A stretch of 64,000 nucleotides of DNA from Brienomyrus brachyistius (GCF_023856365.1 NC_064540.1:26342474-26406473); one strand, 5' to 3'; shown: positions 38,685 through 51,777, numbered from the stretch's first letter. Notes: generated from the sequence alone by a model not told the origin. Numbers and translations are program-made.

Positions 38685-40753
38685 CCCAGTGTGAGTTCAC
38701 AGGGACGTGGGGTCTAACGGCCCAGTGTGAGAGTTCAAAGGGACGTGAAGTGTAAAGCCCCAGCGTGAAATTTCACAGCGACGTGGGGACTAATGGCCCA
38801 GTGTGAAATTTCACAGGGACGTGGGGTCTAACGGCCAAGTGTGAGAGTTTACAGGGACGTGGGGTTTAACGGCCCAGTGTGAGAGTTCACAGGGACGTGG
38901 GGTCTAACGGCCCAGTGTGAAATTTCACAGGGACGTGGGGTCTAACGCCCCAGCGTGAAATTTCACAGGGACGTGGGGTCTAACTGCCCAGCGTGAAATT
39001 TCACAGGGACGTGGGGTCTAACGGCCCAGTGTGAAATTTCACAGGGACATGGGGTCTAATGCCTCAGCTTGAAATTTCACAGGGAGGTGGGGTCTAATGG
39101 CCCCGTGTGAGAGCTCATAAGGACAGGAGTTCTAACAGTGCCATGTGAGAGCACATAGGGATGTGGGTCTAACGGCCCAGTATGAGAGCTCATAGAGATG
39201 TGGGTGTAACGGCCCATTGCGTGAACTCACAGGGACGTGGGTGTAATGGCCCCATGTGAGAACTCATATGGATGTGGGTTCATTGGCTGTGTGTGAGAAC
39301 TCTTTGGGATGTGGGTACATCAGATCTGTGTGAGAGCTCATAGGGATGTGGGTTCATTGGCTCTGTGTATGAACTCATAGGAATGTGGGTCCTTCGGATC
39401 TGTTCGATAGCTCATTGGGATGTGGGTCTAATGGCTGTGTGTGAGAACTCATAGGAATGTGGGTCCATCAGATCTGTGTGATAGCTCATAGGGATGTGGG
39501 TCCATTGGCTCTGTATTAGAGCTCATAGGGATGTGGGGTCTAACGGTTCGTGTAGGAGCTCATAGGGATGTGGGTCCATTGGATCTGTGTGAGAGCTCAT
39601 AGGAATGTGGGTCTAACAGCTCTGTGTGATAGCTCATAGGGATGTGGGTCTAACGGCTCTGTGGGATAGCTGATAGGGATGTGGATCAAACGGCTGTGTG
39701 TGAGAGCTCATAGGGATGTGGGTCCATCGGATCTGTGTGAGAGCTCACAGGGATGTGGGTCTAACGGCTGTGTGTGAGAGCTCACAGGGATGTGGGTCTA
39801 ACGGCTGTTTGTGAGAGCTCATAGGGATGTGGGTCTAACAGCTCTGTGTGAGAGCTCATAGGGATGTGGGTCCATCGGATCTGTGTGAGAGCTCATAGGG
39901 ATGTGGGTCTAACAGCTCTGTATGATAGCTCATAGGGATGTGGGTCAAACGGCTGTGTGTGAGAGCTCATAGGGATGTGGGTCCATCGGATCTGTGTGAG
40001 ACCTCACAGGGATGTGGGTCTAATGGCTGTCTGTGAGAGCTTATAGGGATGTGGGTCTAACGGCTATGTGTGAGAGCTCCTAGGCATGTGGGTCCACTGG
40101 CTCTGTAAGAGAGCTCATAGGGATGTGGGTCAAACGTCTGTGTGTGAGAGCTCATAGGGATGTGGGTCCATCAGATCTGTGTGAGAGCTCATAGGGATGT
40201 GAGTCCATCAGATCTGTGTGAGAGCTCATAGGGATGTGGGTCCATTGGCTATGTGTGATAGCTCATAGGGATGTGGGTCCATCAGATCTGTATGAGAGCT
40301 CATAGGGATGTGGGTCCATTGGCTATGTGTGATAGCTCATAGGGATGTGGGTCCATCAGATCTGTGTGAGAGCTCATAGGGATGTGAGTCCATCAGATCT
40401 GTGTGAGAGCTCATAGGGATGTGGGTCCATTGGCTATGTGTGATAGCTCATAGGGATGTAGGTCTATCAGCTCTGTGTGAGAGCTCATAGGGATGTGGGT
40501 CCATCAGATCTGTATGAGAGCTCATAGGGATGTAGGTCTAACAGCTCTGTGTGAGAGCTCATAGGGATGTGGGTCCATTGGCTATGTGTGAGAGCTCATA
40601 GGGATGTAGGTCTATCGGCTCTGTGAGAGCTCATAGGGATATGGGTCCATCGGCTCTATGTGAGAGATCCTAGGGAAGTGGGTCCATTGCCTCTGTATCA
40701 CAGCTCATATTGGGTCTAACGGTTCGTGTGAGAGCTCATATGGACGTGGGGTC
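38685..40753 (+). repeat. Minisatellite, 37-38 bp unit, about 55 units
   Basis: The first part (to about 39.1 kb) has 38-bp units with cacagggacgtggggtctaa and cggcccagtgtgaaattt; gacgtg recurs at 38704, 38742, 38780 and 38818. The rest has 37-bp units with agagctcatagggatgtggg followed by tccatcggatctgtgtg. The last unit returns to the gacgtgggg form. Higher-order periods are visible: gagtccatca recurs at 40201 and 40386 (185 = 5 x 37), and the rare variant caaac at 39687, 39946 and 40131 (259 = 7 x 37, then 185). Units abut directly with no spacers. Confidence 0.97.
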
Positions 40754-43700
40754 AGCACCATTGCTGATTTGACAGGTGGCACATGCAGAGAAGCAGCCAA
40801 GAAGGACCACTTGTGAAAATGCTCAGACCCACGCAGCCTTCTCCTGAGGGCAATTAGCAAATCTCGTAGAAGGCTAACAATGGCAATGATCACAGCTGTG
40901 CCTTCTTGCCATTTGAAGAGCAGAGTCAAAGTTACTCACCAGGGGGAAGGAGAGCACTTAGAGGTTTGTGTGGGATGAGACACCAGCCCAGTATACAGCA
41001 TTAAGTGGACATTTATACTAAAGTGAGAGCCAACTCTAAAGTTGGCATATATCTGTGAAGCTAATTGTTTTGGTGGCATTGCCACATCCAGTGTTTTTGT
41101 TTGTTTTGGGGATTTTTGAGTAATAATCAAAGTGGACCTGTAAAAGGCTGCAGATATAGAAAGGGATGCTATAGATGCATAGAATATATGTGTTACCCCA
41201 CCCCGCCCCCCATACCAGAAAGGTTAACTGCAGCTGAAAACACAAAATTGCTTCTGCATCCTACCTGAAGAAATATGTAACATGCTTTTTATGGAGTTTC
41301 TTTGTATAATGTAATCTTATATTTCGGTAAGTCATGACAAGGGAATGCTTTTAGACCTCAGTAAGATGGCAGAGGGCTGAAAAAAATGGAATCTGAATGG
41401 AAAGGCTATAAATGTCATTCAGGAGTACATAGTTGGAGTTGATGACCCTCCTGCACTCTTTGTCACCTTTTTCAGAAGGTGATCGACAGCAGCTGGGTTT
41501 CTATGGATGTTTTATAACAGTGAGCAGCTTCAAATACCTGCGACCAGAGATTAGAGTGACACTCTTGTCTGTGAACTCTTTGTTGGCCTTTGTGTTGCCA
41601 AGAAGACAAGAAACCCTGACGGAATCGATATCAGAAGTGTATCTACCCTGAAGAGTGTCCCTTTGGTATTCTGGCTAGAATATGCATTCTCAGAGACTCC
41701 TTCAGAGGAGGGCACTGTGAACCAGCTGCGGTTGTTATTCTCAGGTGACTGTGGTACAGGGACAGAGCAAACCTTTGCTAAGCGCAGTTATATATTGTTG
41801 GTCTTTGCATAAGCCACCCTAAGAAGATCTATGAGGAACAATTCCAGAAGACATGATCATCACAGTATTTTATTGCTAGTCACTTAAATCATTTATTTTC
41901 ACACTGTATAAAAAATTCCCTGAAATGCTTCTGTTGGCTCCAATGGTGAAAGATCGAGATCACCTCAGAATTTTAAAACCTTATGATAGAGTTACTATGA
42001 TGCTGTGTCATAGTTTGACAGGCCTTTGATTACGGAGCAGATAACTGATGATGTGTCAATATAACAACATTTTATACTAGGTTGTTTCATTCCACAGAAT
42101 CATAATAATTTGTGTGAGTTATTGGCCACTGTTGGTTTTTTTTGTGTATTTAACACGGAAACACATTTATGTAATACTAATGGAATAAATAAATGTTTGA
42201 TAGAATGGCATAACAGGAAAGCAAAAGGGGAAGGAAACCTGCAGAGGAAAGAATCCTCTACATGCTAATGCATGCGTTTTATTAAAAGTCTTGGCAAGGG
42301 AATAAAGGATGTATGAACAAACATTAAGGCCTTGAAGCAGCCTTTCTGTAGCTGCCCTTGGTAATCTGCTAAAGCAGACGTGGTAATGAGTTGGAGGACC
42401 TTCTCTGACTACAAGCAAACACTGTCCCGAATCTTTAGAGCGATAAAGAGCTTCTTATCACCATCTAAACGGATTGAGCCTCCTTTCCAGCAGCTACCCC
42501 CCCCCCCCCCGCCATTCTGACTCACTGTCATAGTAACAGGGCAGCAGTCACCACAAAGCAGCACGCAAACTCTGACGGCCGAAGGTCAAAGCTTGACACC
42601 CCTGCTGAGTGAGTACGGCCTTCTGGTGCATACACACCGAATCTTGTGGTCCAGCTGGAATCATTTATGACTTGTGACCATCTTCCATGACAAACATGTT
42701 GCCTGAACCCCCATTTTGTTATTAATACAAATAAAGCACCACTATCAATACCACACCTTGACAGATGGTCCAAACCTCTTTGTGATACTATACATATCAG
42801 TGTATTTGTCATCTTTGAGAGAGAATGGGCCCCCTGCACTCACCCCCCACCTCCCCCACGGTCGATAAGCGATAAGCTTTAGTGTCATCGCCCACCCCCA
42901 CCCTCCCTTAATTATATCAAATTTTATAATAATTGTTTTACACATATTCATTATGTGTAGTAAATAGCCAGTTCCATCTGATTTCTACAAATGCAATACA
43001 GTATGAACATGAACAATTACACACATCACAATAAATTTTACAGTGATTTACATAATTAATAAACCATATTAATTCAACTGTTGCTTTTTCTTGACTGTTT
43101 TGTATGTGTAAATAAGTACAATATGCAATAGGTTTTTGATAAAATACAGTAAATCACATTTTTTTCTTTTAACTGGAAAACTTCAGTATATTCATTAAAA
43201 TGTAGGACTCATTATGATCAAATCTATCCTTGCTGCCTGTCAGCTACTTTGTACTAAGAGCAGCACAAAGTCCAAATTAATAAAGTCAGTTAGGGTAAAT
43301 AGTGCATAACCTAAACTTTTCTGTTCCTGCACCTTCCCATAGAATCCTCCGGAGAACTCTGTTCAAAAGGAATTCCCAAGGCAATGTCTGTTCGAAGTAA
43401 GAAAAGGCCACAGTGGTCCAATAGCTTCTGACTTAAAGCTTTTTATAGTACAATATGACAATTTTACAATACAGTTAGTCTTGACTAATCATACTCACTT
43501 TAAACCCAAGTTTTTCCAAGTTATTCATGTAGACTGAGGAATTCACATTCAGATCTCAAGGGAGAAAGGCCTACCCTTTTTCTTAGACAGTTTATCTACT
43601 CTCTGTGGCATTTTCTCCTTTTTGAAAGAAAAGACACCGTGGGGGAAGGGAAAATCAGACAGCTGAGAATTTCAGTTTCTTTCTGCATCTGTGTTAATTA

Positions 43701-43954
43701 GTAAAATGTCATATTTACATTTATTAACATGCTTGACACTCTGGACTGTAGTAACGTAACAGTCAATAACAAAGTGTCAGACTACAGTAGCACTTATTAA
43801 AGCATAATCATTTACCAAGTAATGACTACAAATACATTTTATTTGTTACCTTATAGACTCCATAAGAAAGGTGGATCTCAGGTTCCTGTTTACAAGACAA
43901 TTACTGAACTAATGCAGGGAAATCATGTTCCATAGAGTATGTAGTGTCTGTCCG
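40754..43954. other. Intron sequence, no gene recognised
   Basis: Short open frames only. A C run (about 14) lies at 42497-42510. 42950-43900 is AT-rich. No repeat identified. Confidence 0.5.
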
Positions 43955-44335
43955 TCCGTCCATCCATCCATTCATTCATTTTCTGCCACTTTTTTGGGTT
44001 TGGGTCACGGGGAGCAGCAATCAGAGCAGGGATGCCCAGACCTCCCACTCCGCAGTCACCTGCCCCAGGTCCTCCGGGGGGGTACTAAGGTGAGCGCAGG
44101 CCAGCTGAGAGATACAGTCTCTCCAGCATGTCCTGGATCTGCCCCAGTGTCTTCTCCCAATTGGACATGACCAAAGCACCTCCATAGGAAGGTGTTCAGG
44201 AAGAGTCCCTACGATGCGGAGGAGCAGCAGCTCTACTTTGAGACCCTCCCGAATATCTGAGGTCCTCACCGTTACCTTAAGGCGGAGGCCAACACTCTGT
44301 GAAGGAAATTATTTTCTGCTGCTTGTATCTGCAGT

Positions 44336-44693
44336 GGGCGGCATGGTGGTGCAGTGGTTAGCACTGTTGCCTCGCACCTCTGGGACCCGGGTTCGAGTCT
44401 CCGCCTGGGTCACATGTGTGTGGAGTTTGCATGTTCTCCCCATGTCGTCGTGGGGTTTCCTCCGGGTACTCCGGTTTCCCCCCACAGTCCAAAAACATGC
44501 TGAGGCTAATTGGAGTTGCTAAATTGCCCGTAGGTGTGCGTGTGTGAGTGCATGGTGTGTGAGTGTGCCCTGCGATGGGCTGGCCCCCCATCCAGGGTTG
44601 TTCCCTGCCTCGTGCCCATTGCTTCCGGGATAGGCTCCGGACCCCCCGCGACCCAATAGGATAAGCGGTTTGGAAAATGGATGGATGGATGGA
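44336..44693 (+). mobile_element. Full-length tRNA-derived SINE inserted in Rex3
   Basis: It carries intact A box tggtgcagtgg and B box ggttcgagtct and ends with four to five TGGA units. The flanking duplication tgtatctgcagt at 44324-44335 and 44694-44705 is perfect (12 bp). It closely resembles the copy at 1084-1435, so both are comparatively young. Confidence 0.95.
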
Positions 44694-46360
44694 TGTATCT
44701 GCAGTCACATTCTTTTGGTCACTATCCAAAACTTATAACCAACGGTTAGGGTCGGAACGATTGATAGCTTCTCCTTCCAGCTCAACTCACTCTTCACCAT
44801 GATAGAACAATACAATATCCACATTACTGATGATGCTGCACCTATCTTCCCACCAATCTCTCGCTCATTTCTTCTCTCACTTGTGAACATGAACCAGAGC
44901 ATATGCTCTGAATGGACCAGTTCTGAACCGTGATCATAGACTTGGCGATGTTGATCCTCATCTCTGTCGCTTCCCTCTGCCTCTTGGCTGTACTTAGAAA
45001 TTCTGCCCATAAAGGTTTAGAACAGAATAGGTGACAACGGACAGCACTGGTCGAGCCAATCATTCATCTGGAATGAGTCTGACTTTTTTGCCAGCAAAGC
45101 GAACCAAATTCTCGCTCTGGTTATACAAGACCTAATAGCCTGTAACAGCGGACAGTGTGACCCATCCTCCCGAAGCATCCACATTCCTCCTCCTGGATCC
45201 AAGGTTTGACCAACAGACTAACCCTCGTCTCCAGTACTCTGGCACAGACCTTCCTATGGAGACTAAGGAGTGCAATCCCCATAAATTTGAACACATCCTT
45301 TGGTTCCCTTTCTTAAAGACTCAAACCACCACCCCATCTGCCACTCCAAGACCACTGTCCCCAACCTCGAAGCAATGTGGAACAGGCATGTCACCCAAAA
45401 CAGCTTCATTAAGAGCCTTCTGGGACTCAGAGCGAATGTCATCCACCACTGGTGCCTTACCACCAAAGAGTTTTTTGACTACTTTAGTGCCATCAGCCCT
45501 AAGACCTAAATCCTCCTCTGAGTCTTCTGACTGCACTTCCTCCAAGGAAGGACTATTAGTGTGTTCAGGAGGATCCTCAAAGTACTCCTTCCACCTCTTG
45601 ACTGTATCCCCATTTGAGGTCGACAGCATTCCATCCCTGCTGTAAACAGCATGAGCAATGACGGTTTGCCAGAATCTCTTCCATGGCCTCACCAAGCTCC
45701 TCCCACACCTGATGTTTTTACTTCTGCGACTGTATCCCACTTATCTTACTTGTACGGGTCAGCTGTTTCAGGAGTCCCAGAAGCTAACCTAACTCAGAAG
45801 GCCTCCTCCTTCAGCCTGATGGCTCCGTTTACCAATGCTGTCCACCACCAGATTCGGGAGTTGCCACCTTGACAGGTACCTACAACCTTTGTACAGCCAC
45901 CTCAGCAATGGAGGCATGGAACATTGCCCATTCGGGCTTAATGTCTCCAGCTACCTTTTGGATGCAAGATAAGTTCTGCCGGAGGTAAGAGTTGATCTGG
46001 ACAGGGATCTCTGCCAGACACTCCTAGCACACCCTAACTACTGTATGCATTTCAGCATACCAGGTCTGTCTGGCATTTTCTGATCCAGCTCACCACAAGA
46101 TGGTGAACAGTTGATAATTCAGCTCCTCTCTTCACCCAAGTATCAAAGACAAACCAAAGCATACGATTACAAAATTGATCATTGAGCTGTGGCCTAGGGC
46201 GCTCTGATGCCAGTTGCACTTATGCTTACCATTATGCTCAAACGTGGTTCGTTATGGACAAACTGTGGTTAGCAGGGAAGTCCGATGACAGGGCAAGACT
46301 TGGGTTCAGATTGGCCAAATCACTCCGCCCAATCACAGCCTTCCAGGTTTCACTGTTGTG

Positions 46361-46862
46361 TCTTTTACTGACAGAGTCACAAAGTGCTGCGCATAATAAG
46401 AAAATATTAAAACATATACAGCAAACAAAACATAAATTAACACCCAACTGTACAGTAAAAACTCGAAACAACAACAGAAAGAGCAGCTGACTACCCATAA
46501 CCCGGACTAAACAAATAAGAGTCAATGATATCAGCAGCCCACAAAGCAGGAACCTTATAGCACCATGTCGGCACAACAGACTGGAAGGCACAAATCCCAA
46601 CACATCTTTAGCATTGCACAGGGAACATGTGTGAAAGTATGGGCTGGTGAGATGACTGAAGTGACTGACTGGTGGTATGTCAGTCTAGAAGATCAGAAAT
46701 TTTGTGAGGGGTTTGACCAAGCAGAACTCTATAAGTGAGGACCAAAACTTTAAACCGGATTCTAAATTAAACCAATATAGTGAAAATTTAATTGGGGTAA
46801 TATGAACTTACAAGAGGGGGATAACAGTCCTACAGCAGTGTTTTGAATAGATTGAAGATCTA
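46361..46862 (+). repeat. Interspersed repeat interrupting the Rex3 endonuclease region
   Basis: It separates the degenerate GDFNA block from the ETWKAVIG block, which are nearly adjacent in Rex3. Its end (accggattctaaattaaacc ... cagcagtgttttgaatagat) follows the layout of a widespread fish repeat (gaactgaatcc ... ggcagcgttttggatgaactg), recalled from memory. Boundaries are accurate to about 10 bp. Confidence 0.6.
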
Positions 46863-47240
46863 ACTGAGCATAGGCATTAAATTCCCCCAGTAAAACAAAG
46901 GAGTTCCCCAGAGGCAGGGCCTTTCAGGACTCCATCCAAGGTCTCCAAGAAGACCGGATATTCTAAATCGGTATTCAGTGCATAAGCACAGACCTCATGC
47001 AGAACCCATCCCCCGACTCGAAGTGGAGTCGACTCTCTCATTCACTGGGATGAACTCTAACGTATTGGTTGCCAATCGTATGAGCAGACCCACACCTGCC
47101 TGGTACCTTTCACAAAGGGAAACTACGGAGTGGAATACAATCCAGGTCCTTTCCAGGAGTCTGGTTTCACTGTTTCAGATCCCACACTGTGTGTTAAGGA
47201 GAGACCTACTATATCTATCTCTGGTTATACAGGGATGTAG

Positions 47241-50200
47241 TACATACTGTCAATTTTTGTTTGAACCTGCAACTTCAAAACTGCAACAGTTTTGCCTGAG
47301 CAGTAGCCGCAGGGCAGAATAGATGCTGTTGCCTCTTAAAAGTGACAGGCACCCACAGAATATAAGGCACTCATCGTAACTAATCCACCCTCACAATTAA
47401 GGACTGCTGTCCTCATTGCACGGCTTCTGTGAGCATCGCTCTCTGCTTATCTGAGCACTGAGAAGTTGAGACGCCGGTGGCATCACATCTAATTGCTTGC
47501 TGTGACTTTCCTGCTTGTCGCTTCTCTTCTCTCAAAGTCTTTGTTTGTTGCCCTCAACTGCTTCCTGCGATCTCTTTTGCAGTGTGTGCACATGAGCTAG
47601 AGGGGGCTGCTAGATTGGGTACAGAGAGGAATCGGTAGACTCCAAATTCACTGCCTGTGCTTGGCATGTTATATAATTTGTCTTTCTCTGCTTTTGCAGT
47701 TTCTTTTGAGTTGTTTTTTTTTTTTTTTTGCTGAAATTTCTCTGCGCAGTTCGGGCCTGGCAGTTCTTATTCACTTTAGAGAACAACTGTAGGCTGTTGG
47801 CATCATTGTAGTGTTTTGGACTTCATACACATAAAAAAATGAATTCTGCTAACGTTCGTGTTGCACTTTTAGTTTTATCATCCTATTATTCTAGCTGCTC
47901 TTTCAGTCTTATCCGCATTCACTCCTTCTGCCGTTTACCCTCTGGTCCAAAAGAACTTTCTGGTCAAGGTGAAGACATCCTTCGATGGATTAATGTTTCC
48001 AAACTGTCAATGTAAGCTTTGACATCCTTCCCTCAGGAAATATATTTAGCCCAGATTTTAGCCACTTACACTGTGTGCTTGCATGTAGCGCTGAAAGTAG
48101 CTCAGTGCTCATGACAACATTGGTCTTTCTTAAAAGCACTGCTCTTAGCTTCTGTGCTATCAGATCACGTAGTACACCCCCCTTCCCAGCCTTTCCTTAT
48201 GTCGTATACAGTCTCCATTTTGTCTTCTATCTTCACCTTTTTCTTCGCCAGAGAGGGGACGTAGCTTTAATCCCCCGCAGGCGTGGACAAAAATTAGACG
48301 TCTCCCTTGATCATCCAGCACCCTGAATAGATTTGGTTATATTCTATCCTTTTCATTAGCCTTTCCTCACAATGCTTTTGAGATTTTGTGTCTGGAAAGT
48401 GATCCGCTGTTGTAACGTTCTGTGGGGGACAGGAGGCGGGGGGCTAGGGGCTCTGCATGATTTAAGGAAGTGGGCGCATCATGGAGAATCTATCATTAAA
48501 CCGAGCCTACGCCTCGGGAGTGTAGATGCACGGTGCATTTTGATGCAGGCACTCATGGAGGCCTGCGATTTTTTTTTAGTCTAGAAATCAGGATGCTAAT
48601 TCGATTACAGGAATTTGTTTGTCCTTAAAAGGTATGCGCAAGACAGGGTAGTGCAGCGTGACACCTGCTAATGCAGTTTGTCAGAAGCATTTTCCTAAAT
48701 TTGATACAGTCCCACATTTAAATAAAAAATACCGTCATATAATTTGTGGCAATCCTGCTACAGTTTCTACTGAGAAGCACACCGAAGTCCGAGCAGCTTT
48801 CTTTGTTGAATTCATCCTGCTGTACCGCACCAGGGTACACTGTGACCGATGAGATTAATTTCAATCTGATACCCACCTGAGCACATGACTACAAGAGCGG
48901 ATCAAAAGGCTTTTCTAAGGAAGCCCTAATGAGAAAAGGAGGAATATAGCTATATAACGTAGACATACAGAGTTGCTTCGGATTCCTCTCAGAATTTGCT
49001 TTCCTTGATTTTTGCATCCTCAATCTAAACTACTATGAGAAATAGGTCAAATAGGTGAGGCAACAGACAAATAGCAAACTCAGCGTACATATCATTCTAC
49101 ACATACTATACTAGCTGGCTCACAGCTATATTATCATGGGCGAAGTAAGTCAACAATGATTTGTGAACCCTGCGTGTGGCATTCCCTTCCTAAAAACCAA
49201 TGAGTTGTGAATCATTAATGAATCCTTATATACGTTATGTTAACAGTAAGGATTGCCTCGGTGTCAGGTGCTGTGATTAGTAATAAAACACAAGAGGAAT
49301 CCACACGGACAGCACATCTCACCCTGAATGGTCGGGTCTGTGCCTGCTGACTGCTTGAAGAAATGCTTGAATGGATGCCCATGTCCATGACTGAATTAAG
49401 CAATGAATCAAACCTTGCAGATACCCTGGGAGCTTTTTTTATGTTTAATAGGTTGTGCAACGACTCAAAATTAGTTTGCATTAAAATGCTCAACTAAGCA
49501 ATGGTGTTCAAACTTCCTGATTAATTCTAATTGGCATGTTGGTGCTAAGCCTCAGAAGGGTGACATTTATACTTCACTGCGGAGTACCGCCTCCATATTC
49601 AGCAGTTTATCATCGTCCCTGCCTCCGCTGTGCTTCTTTCCAGTCCTTGCTCCCCTTCCCGTTGCTCGGAGGAGTTTACATGAAGGATTCCAAGCATACA
49701 ACTACACTAGTGGGGTAACGGTGCGTAAAGATGGAAGACATTAAGAGTGTTATAGGTAGCTACAATTTGCAACTTCTCTTACTGAGGAACTTAGGAAAGT
49801 TGTGAAAATGCCAAACTATAATTCATTTAATAATAACGTTAGTTGTGCATGTACATTAGTGGGGGTTATCTGTACTCAATGGCTCGCAAAATAAGTCTAG
49901 CCCTTTCAAATTTCCCAATATTCTCATTCTTTTACATAAGCAAGATTCTTTCAAAACAGGCTATGAATGAAGAAATAGACAAATTAAGAATAAATTTGCA
50001 AAACAAGATGTTTCGGAATATTTCTGAGAACAGAGTGAAGGAAACAGGAAGCCACTAAGGCACTGTCTACCCGAGACCACCCCTAAGATAGCAGAGGTGA
50101 GGCAACTTGGAACCATTGGCTGTAAAGCCGACTGCTTAGCCCCTTCAGTTTAGAGGTCAAGGATGGTTTCAGGATGTGAGCAAGGAAGCTGTCACAAAAA

Positions 50201-50694
50201 AAAAAAATTTATTCATGTCAAAACCCTCAGAGAGCCTGGAACCTTTAACCTCAACCAACATTCAATTCCATGGTTGACCTTTGACCCTTTTTAGGTGGCT
50301 TTCAAGCAGCCGGTTTTTCTGCAAAGTTACGGGTCAATGCATGAATGACTGAATATTTTTTTTATCACCGTTTTGACAGCCACTGGAGCTGCTGATTGTT
50401 GCTTAAACCAATGTAATTCTATTCACTGATATTTGGACAGAGCACCCTTTCCCCCAATCTTAACTTTTCCCCCTCAGAAGAATGCATGGTACCAGTTGAT
50501 TTATGAAGGATGTTTACTGGAACCCATGGTAACAATGGTGCACGTGTCTGAAGCTTCGGAGGACACTAAGGGTTTCTGTTTTCCATATTATGACTTTTCT
50601 GATCAAATTTAGACAAACTAAATTTTTAATTTCCTGGAGGTTTATTCAAACTATTAAAATATGCTTTTTTCATTTGCTTATTTATGAAATCATC
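47241..50694. other. Intron sequence, no gene recognised
   Basis: A run of 17 T lies near 47714-47730. Open frames are short and without motifs. No repeat recognised. Confidence 0.5.
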
Positions 50695-50861
50695 TCTCCA
50701 ACCATCTATCTTCCAACTTGTTATCATATTCAGGGTGGCAGGGTGGCCTGGAGCCTGTCCCAGGCCAGGCTACTCTTCGGACAGGATGCCAGTCCATCTC
50801 AGGGAACATAGACATTAATCTACACTAGAGATGCCAGTTAACCTACCCTGAGATAGATGGA
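50695..50861 (-). repeat. Diverged fish SINE-like repeat, reverse orientation
   Basis: ccaaccatctatcttccaac, cagggtggcagggtggcctg, gcctgtcccagg, gatgccagtccatctcaggg and agatgccagttaacctaccc keep the order of a common fish repeat (gggtcgcggtgggtccggagcc ... gcgccagtccatcgcagggcac), recalled from memory. Confidence 0.65.
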
Positions 50862-51543
50862 TTTATTCAATCAGAGCCACAAATAATGTTTTAATATTTC
50901 ACAGTTTCTGTTTGCCAGCTTTTTTTAAGAGTATGCTTTGTGAAATTTCTGAAATTAATCCTCAGCGATCCTTTGATGTGCATCCCTTTAGTAAAACATC
51001 TTCGTTAAGACTCTTGATTTACCAGAGTGCTGCTGTCATTGAAATTGAAATTTAGCCTTTCGTTTGTAGAGTTTGCACATTCGTCCTGTGATTGTTTGTT
51101 TGCTCCCATGATCCAAAAATAATATAATTTGGTAAATTAGTAGCTAAGTTCCTGCTTATGTGTCAAACTGACCAACTTTATATGATATGACTTGTAGAAT
51201 GCACTTTACATTATGTAAGTTACATGAACTGGACAGATAGTAAGACTGATTTAATATACCTTAACCTTGTTCATGTTTACCATTATAAGTTGATTGTAAA
51301 CCTGAAAATGAACTTAACTTTAAGCTACATAACTCAGGTTTCATTTGTTGCACAGTAAATAACATAAACTGTGTATAATATGACACATTATATATTGATA
51401 AAGCATCCAAATTAATGTAGCTGTGCTTTAGCAACTACGGCCTACTCAAAGTAAACGGAAAGAAGAACTACTGGAAAGTACAACTGTAAGAATATAAAGA
51501 AAATTGCATTGCTCTGATGATGTGGTGCTCATCTCACACTCGA

Positions 51544-51777
51544 GGGAGTTTTACTGGTAAAAAAAAATGTTCTGAGGACAGAATGAAAAATGACTGGTTC
51601 AGAGAGATAACCAATCAGAACTTGGTCAGATGTCAGACCAATGAATCAGATATCATTGTCCCACCTCCTCTAGTTGATTGGACCCGCCTCCTCTACAATC
51701 AGACTGGCTATCTCTCTGAACCAATCAGTTTTTGTTCTACCCTCAGAATGGATGTTTTTTTTGTCAGTAAATCTCCC
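51544..51777. mobile_element. Palindromic MITE, copy 2
   Basis: Same family as 16208-16419: ggttcagagagataaccaat is mirrored by ctatctctctgaaccaatca; tgttctgaggacagaatg by ttctaccctcagaatg; and cctcctctacaatcagactg is shared with copy 1. The ends are gggagttttact and agtaaatctccc. No clean target-site duplication. Confidence 0.8.

Larger units (their letters stand above)
43955..47240 (-). pseudogene. Rex3 (RTE-clade) LINE retrotransposon, inactive
   Basis: On the - strand the blocks run in Rex3 order. Endonuclease (about 47225-46862): IVGLSLTHSVGSET, ERYQAGVGLLIR, FIPVNERV, then a degenerate GDFNA block. After an insertion: ETWKAVIG, HKCNWHQ, MINFVIV, VKRGAELSTVHHLVVSWIR, GTPETADPYK. Reverse transcriptase: KRFWQTV, SNGDTVKRWKEYFED, WQMGWW (WQTGVVV in the family), QCCPLSPILF. 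C-terminal part: IGAASSVM, KEKLSI, IREGLKVE, WEVWASLL. The tail at 43961-43985 is GATG-like repeats. Stops and frameshifts are frequent, and I cannot find the AFD and FADD catalytic boxes. A SINE (44336-44693) and another repeat (46361-46862) interrupt it. Confidence 0.92.

Noticed and set aside
38685..40753. CRISPR-like array
   Set aside because: Units abut with no unique spacers and drift gradually. It is a minisatellite in a vertebrate genome.
43720..43800. Apparent hairpin around ggactgtagtaacg and gactacagtagc
   Set aside because: Pairing is too short and broken to support a feature.
45157..47322. Open frames of 162 and 114 codons on the + strand
   Set aside because: Antisense to the Rex3 reading frames; residues match nothing, while the - strand gives Rex3 blocks.
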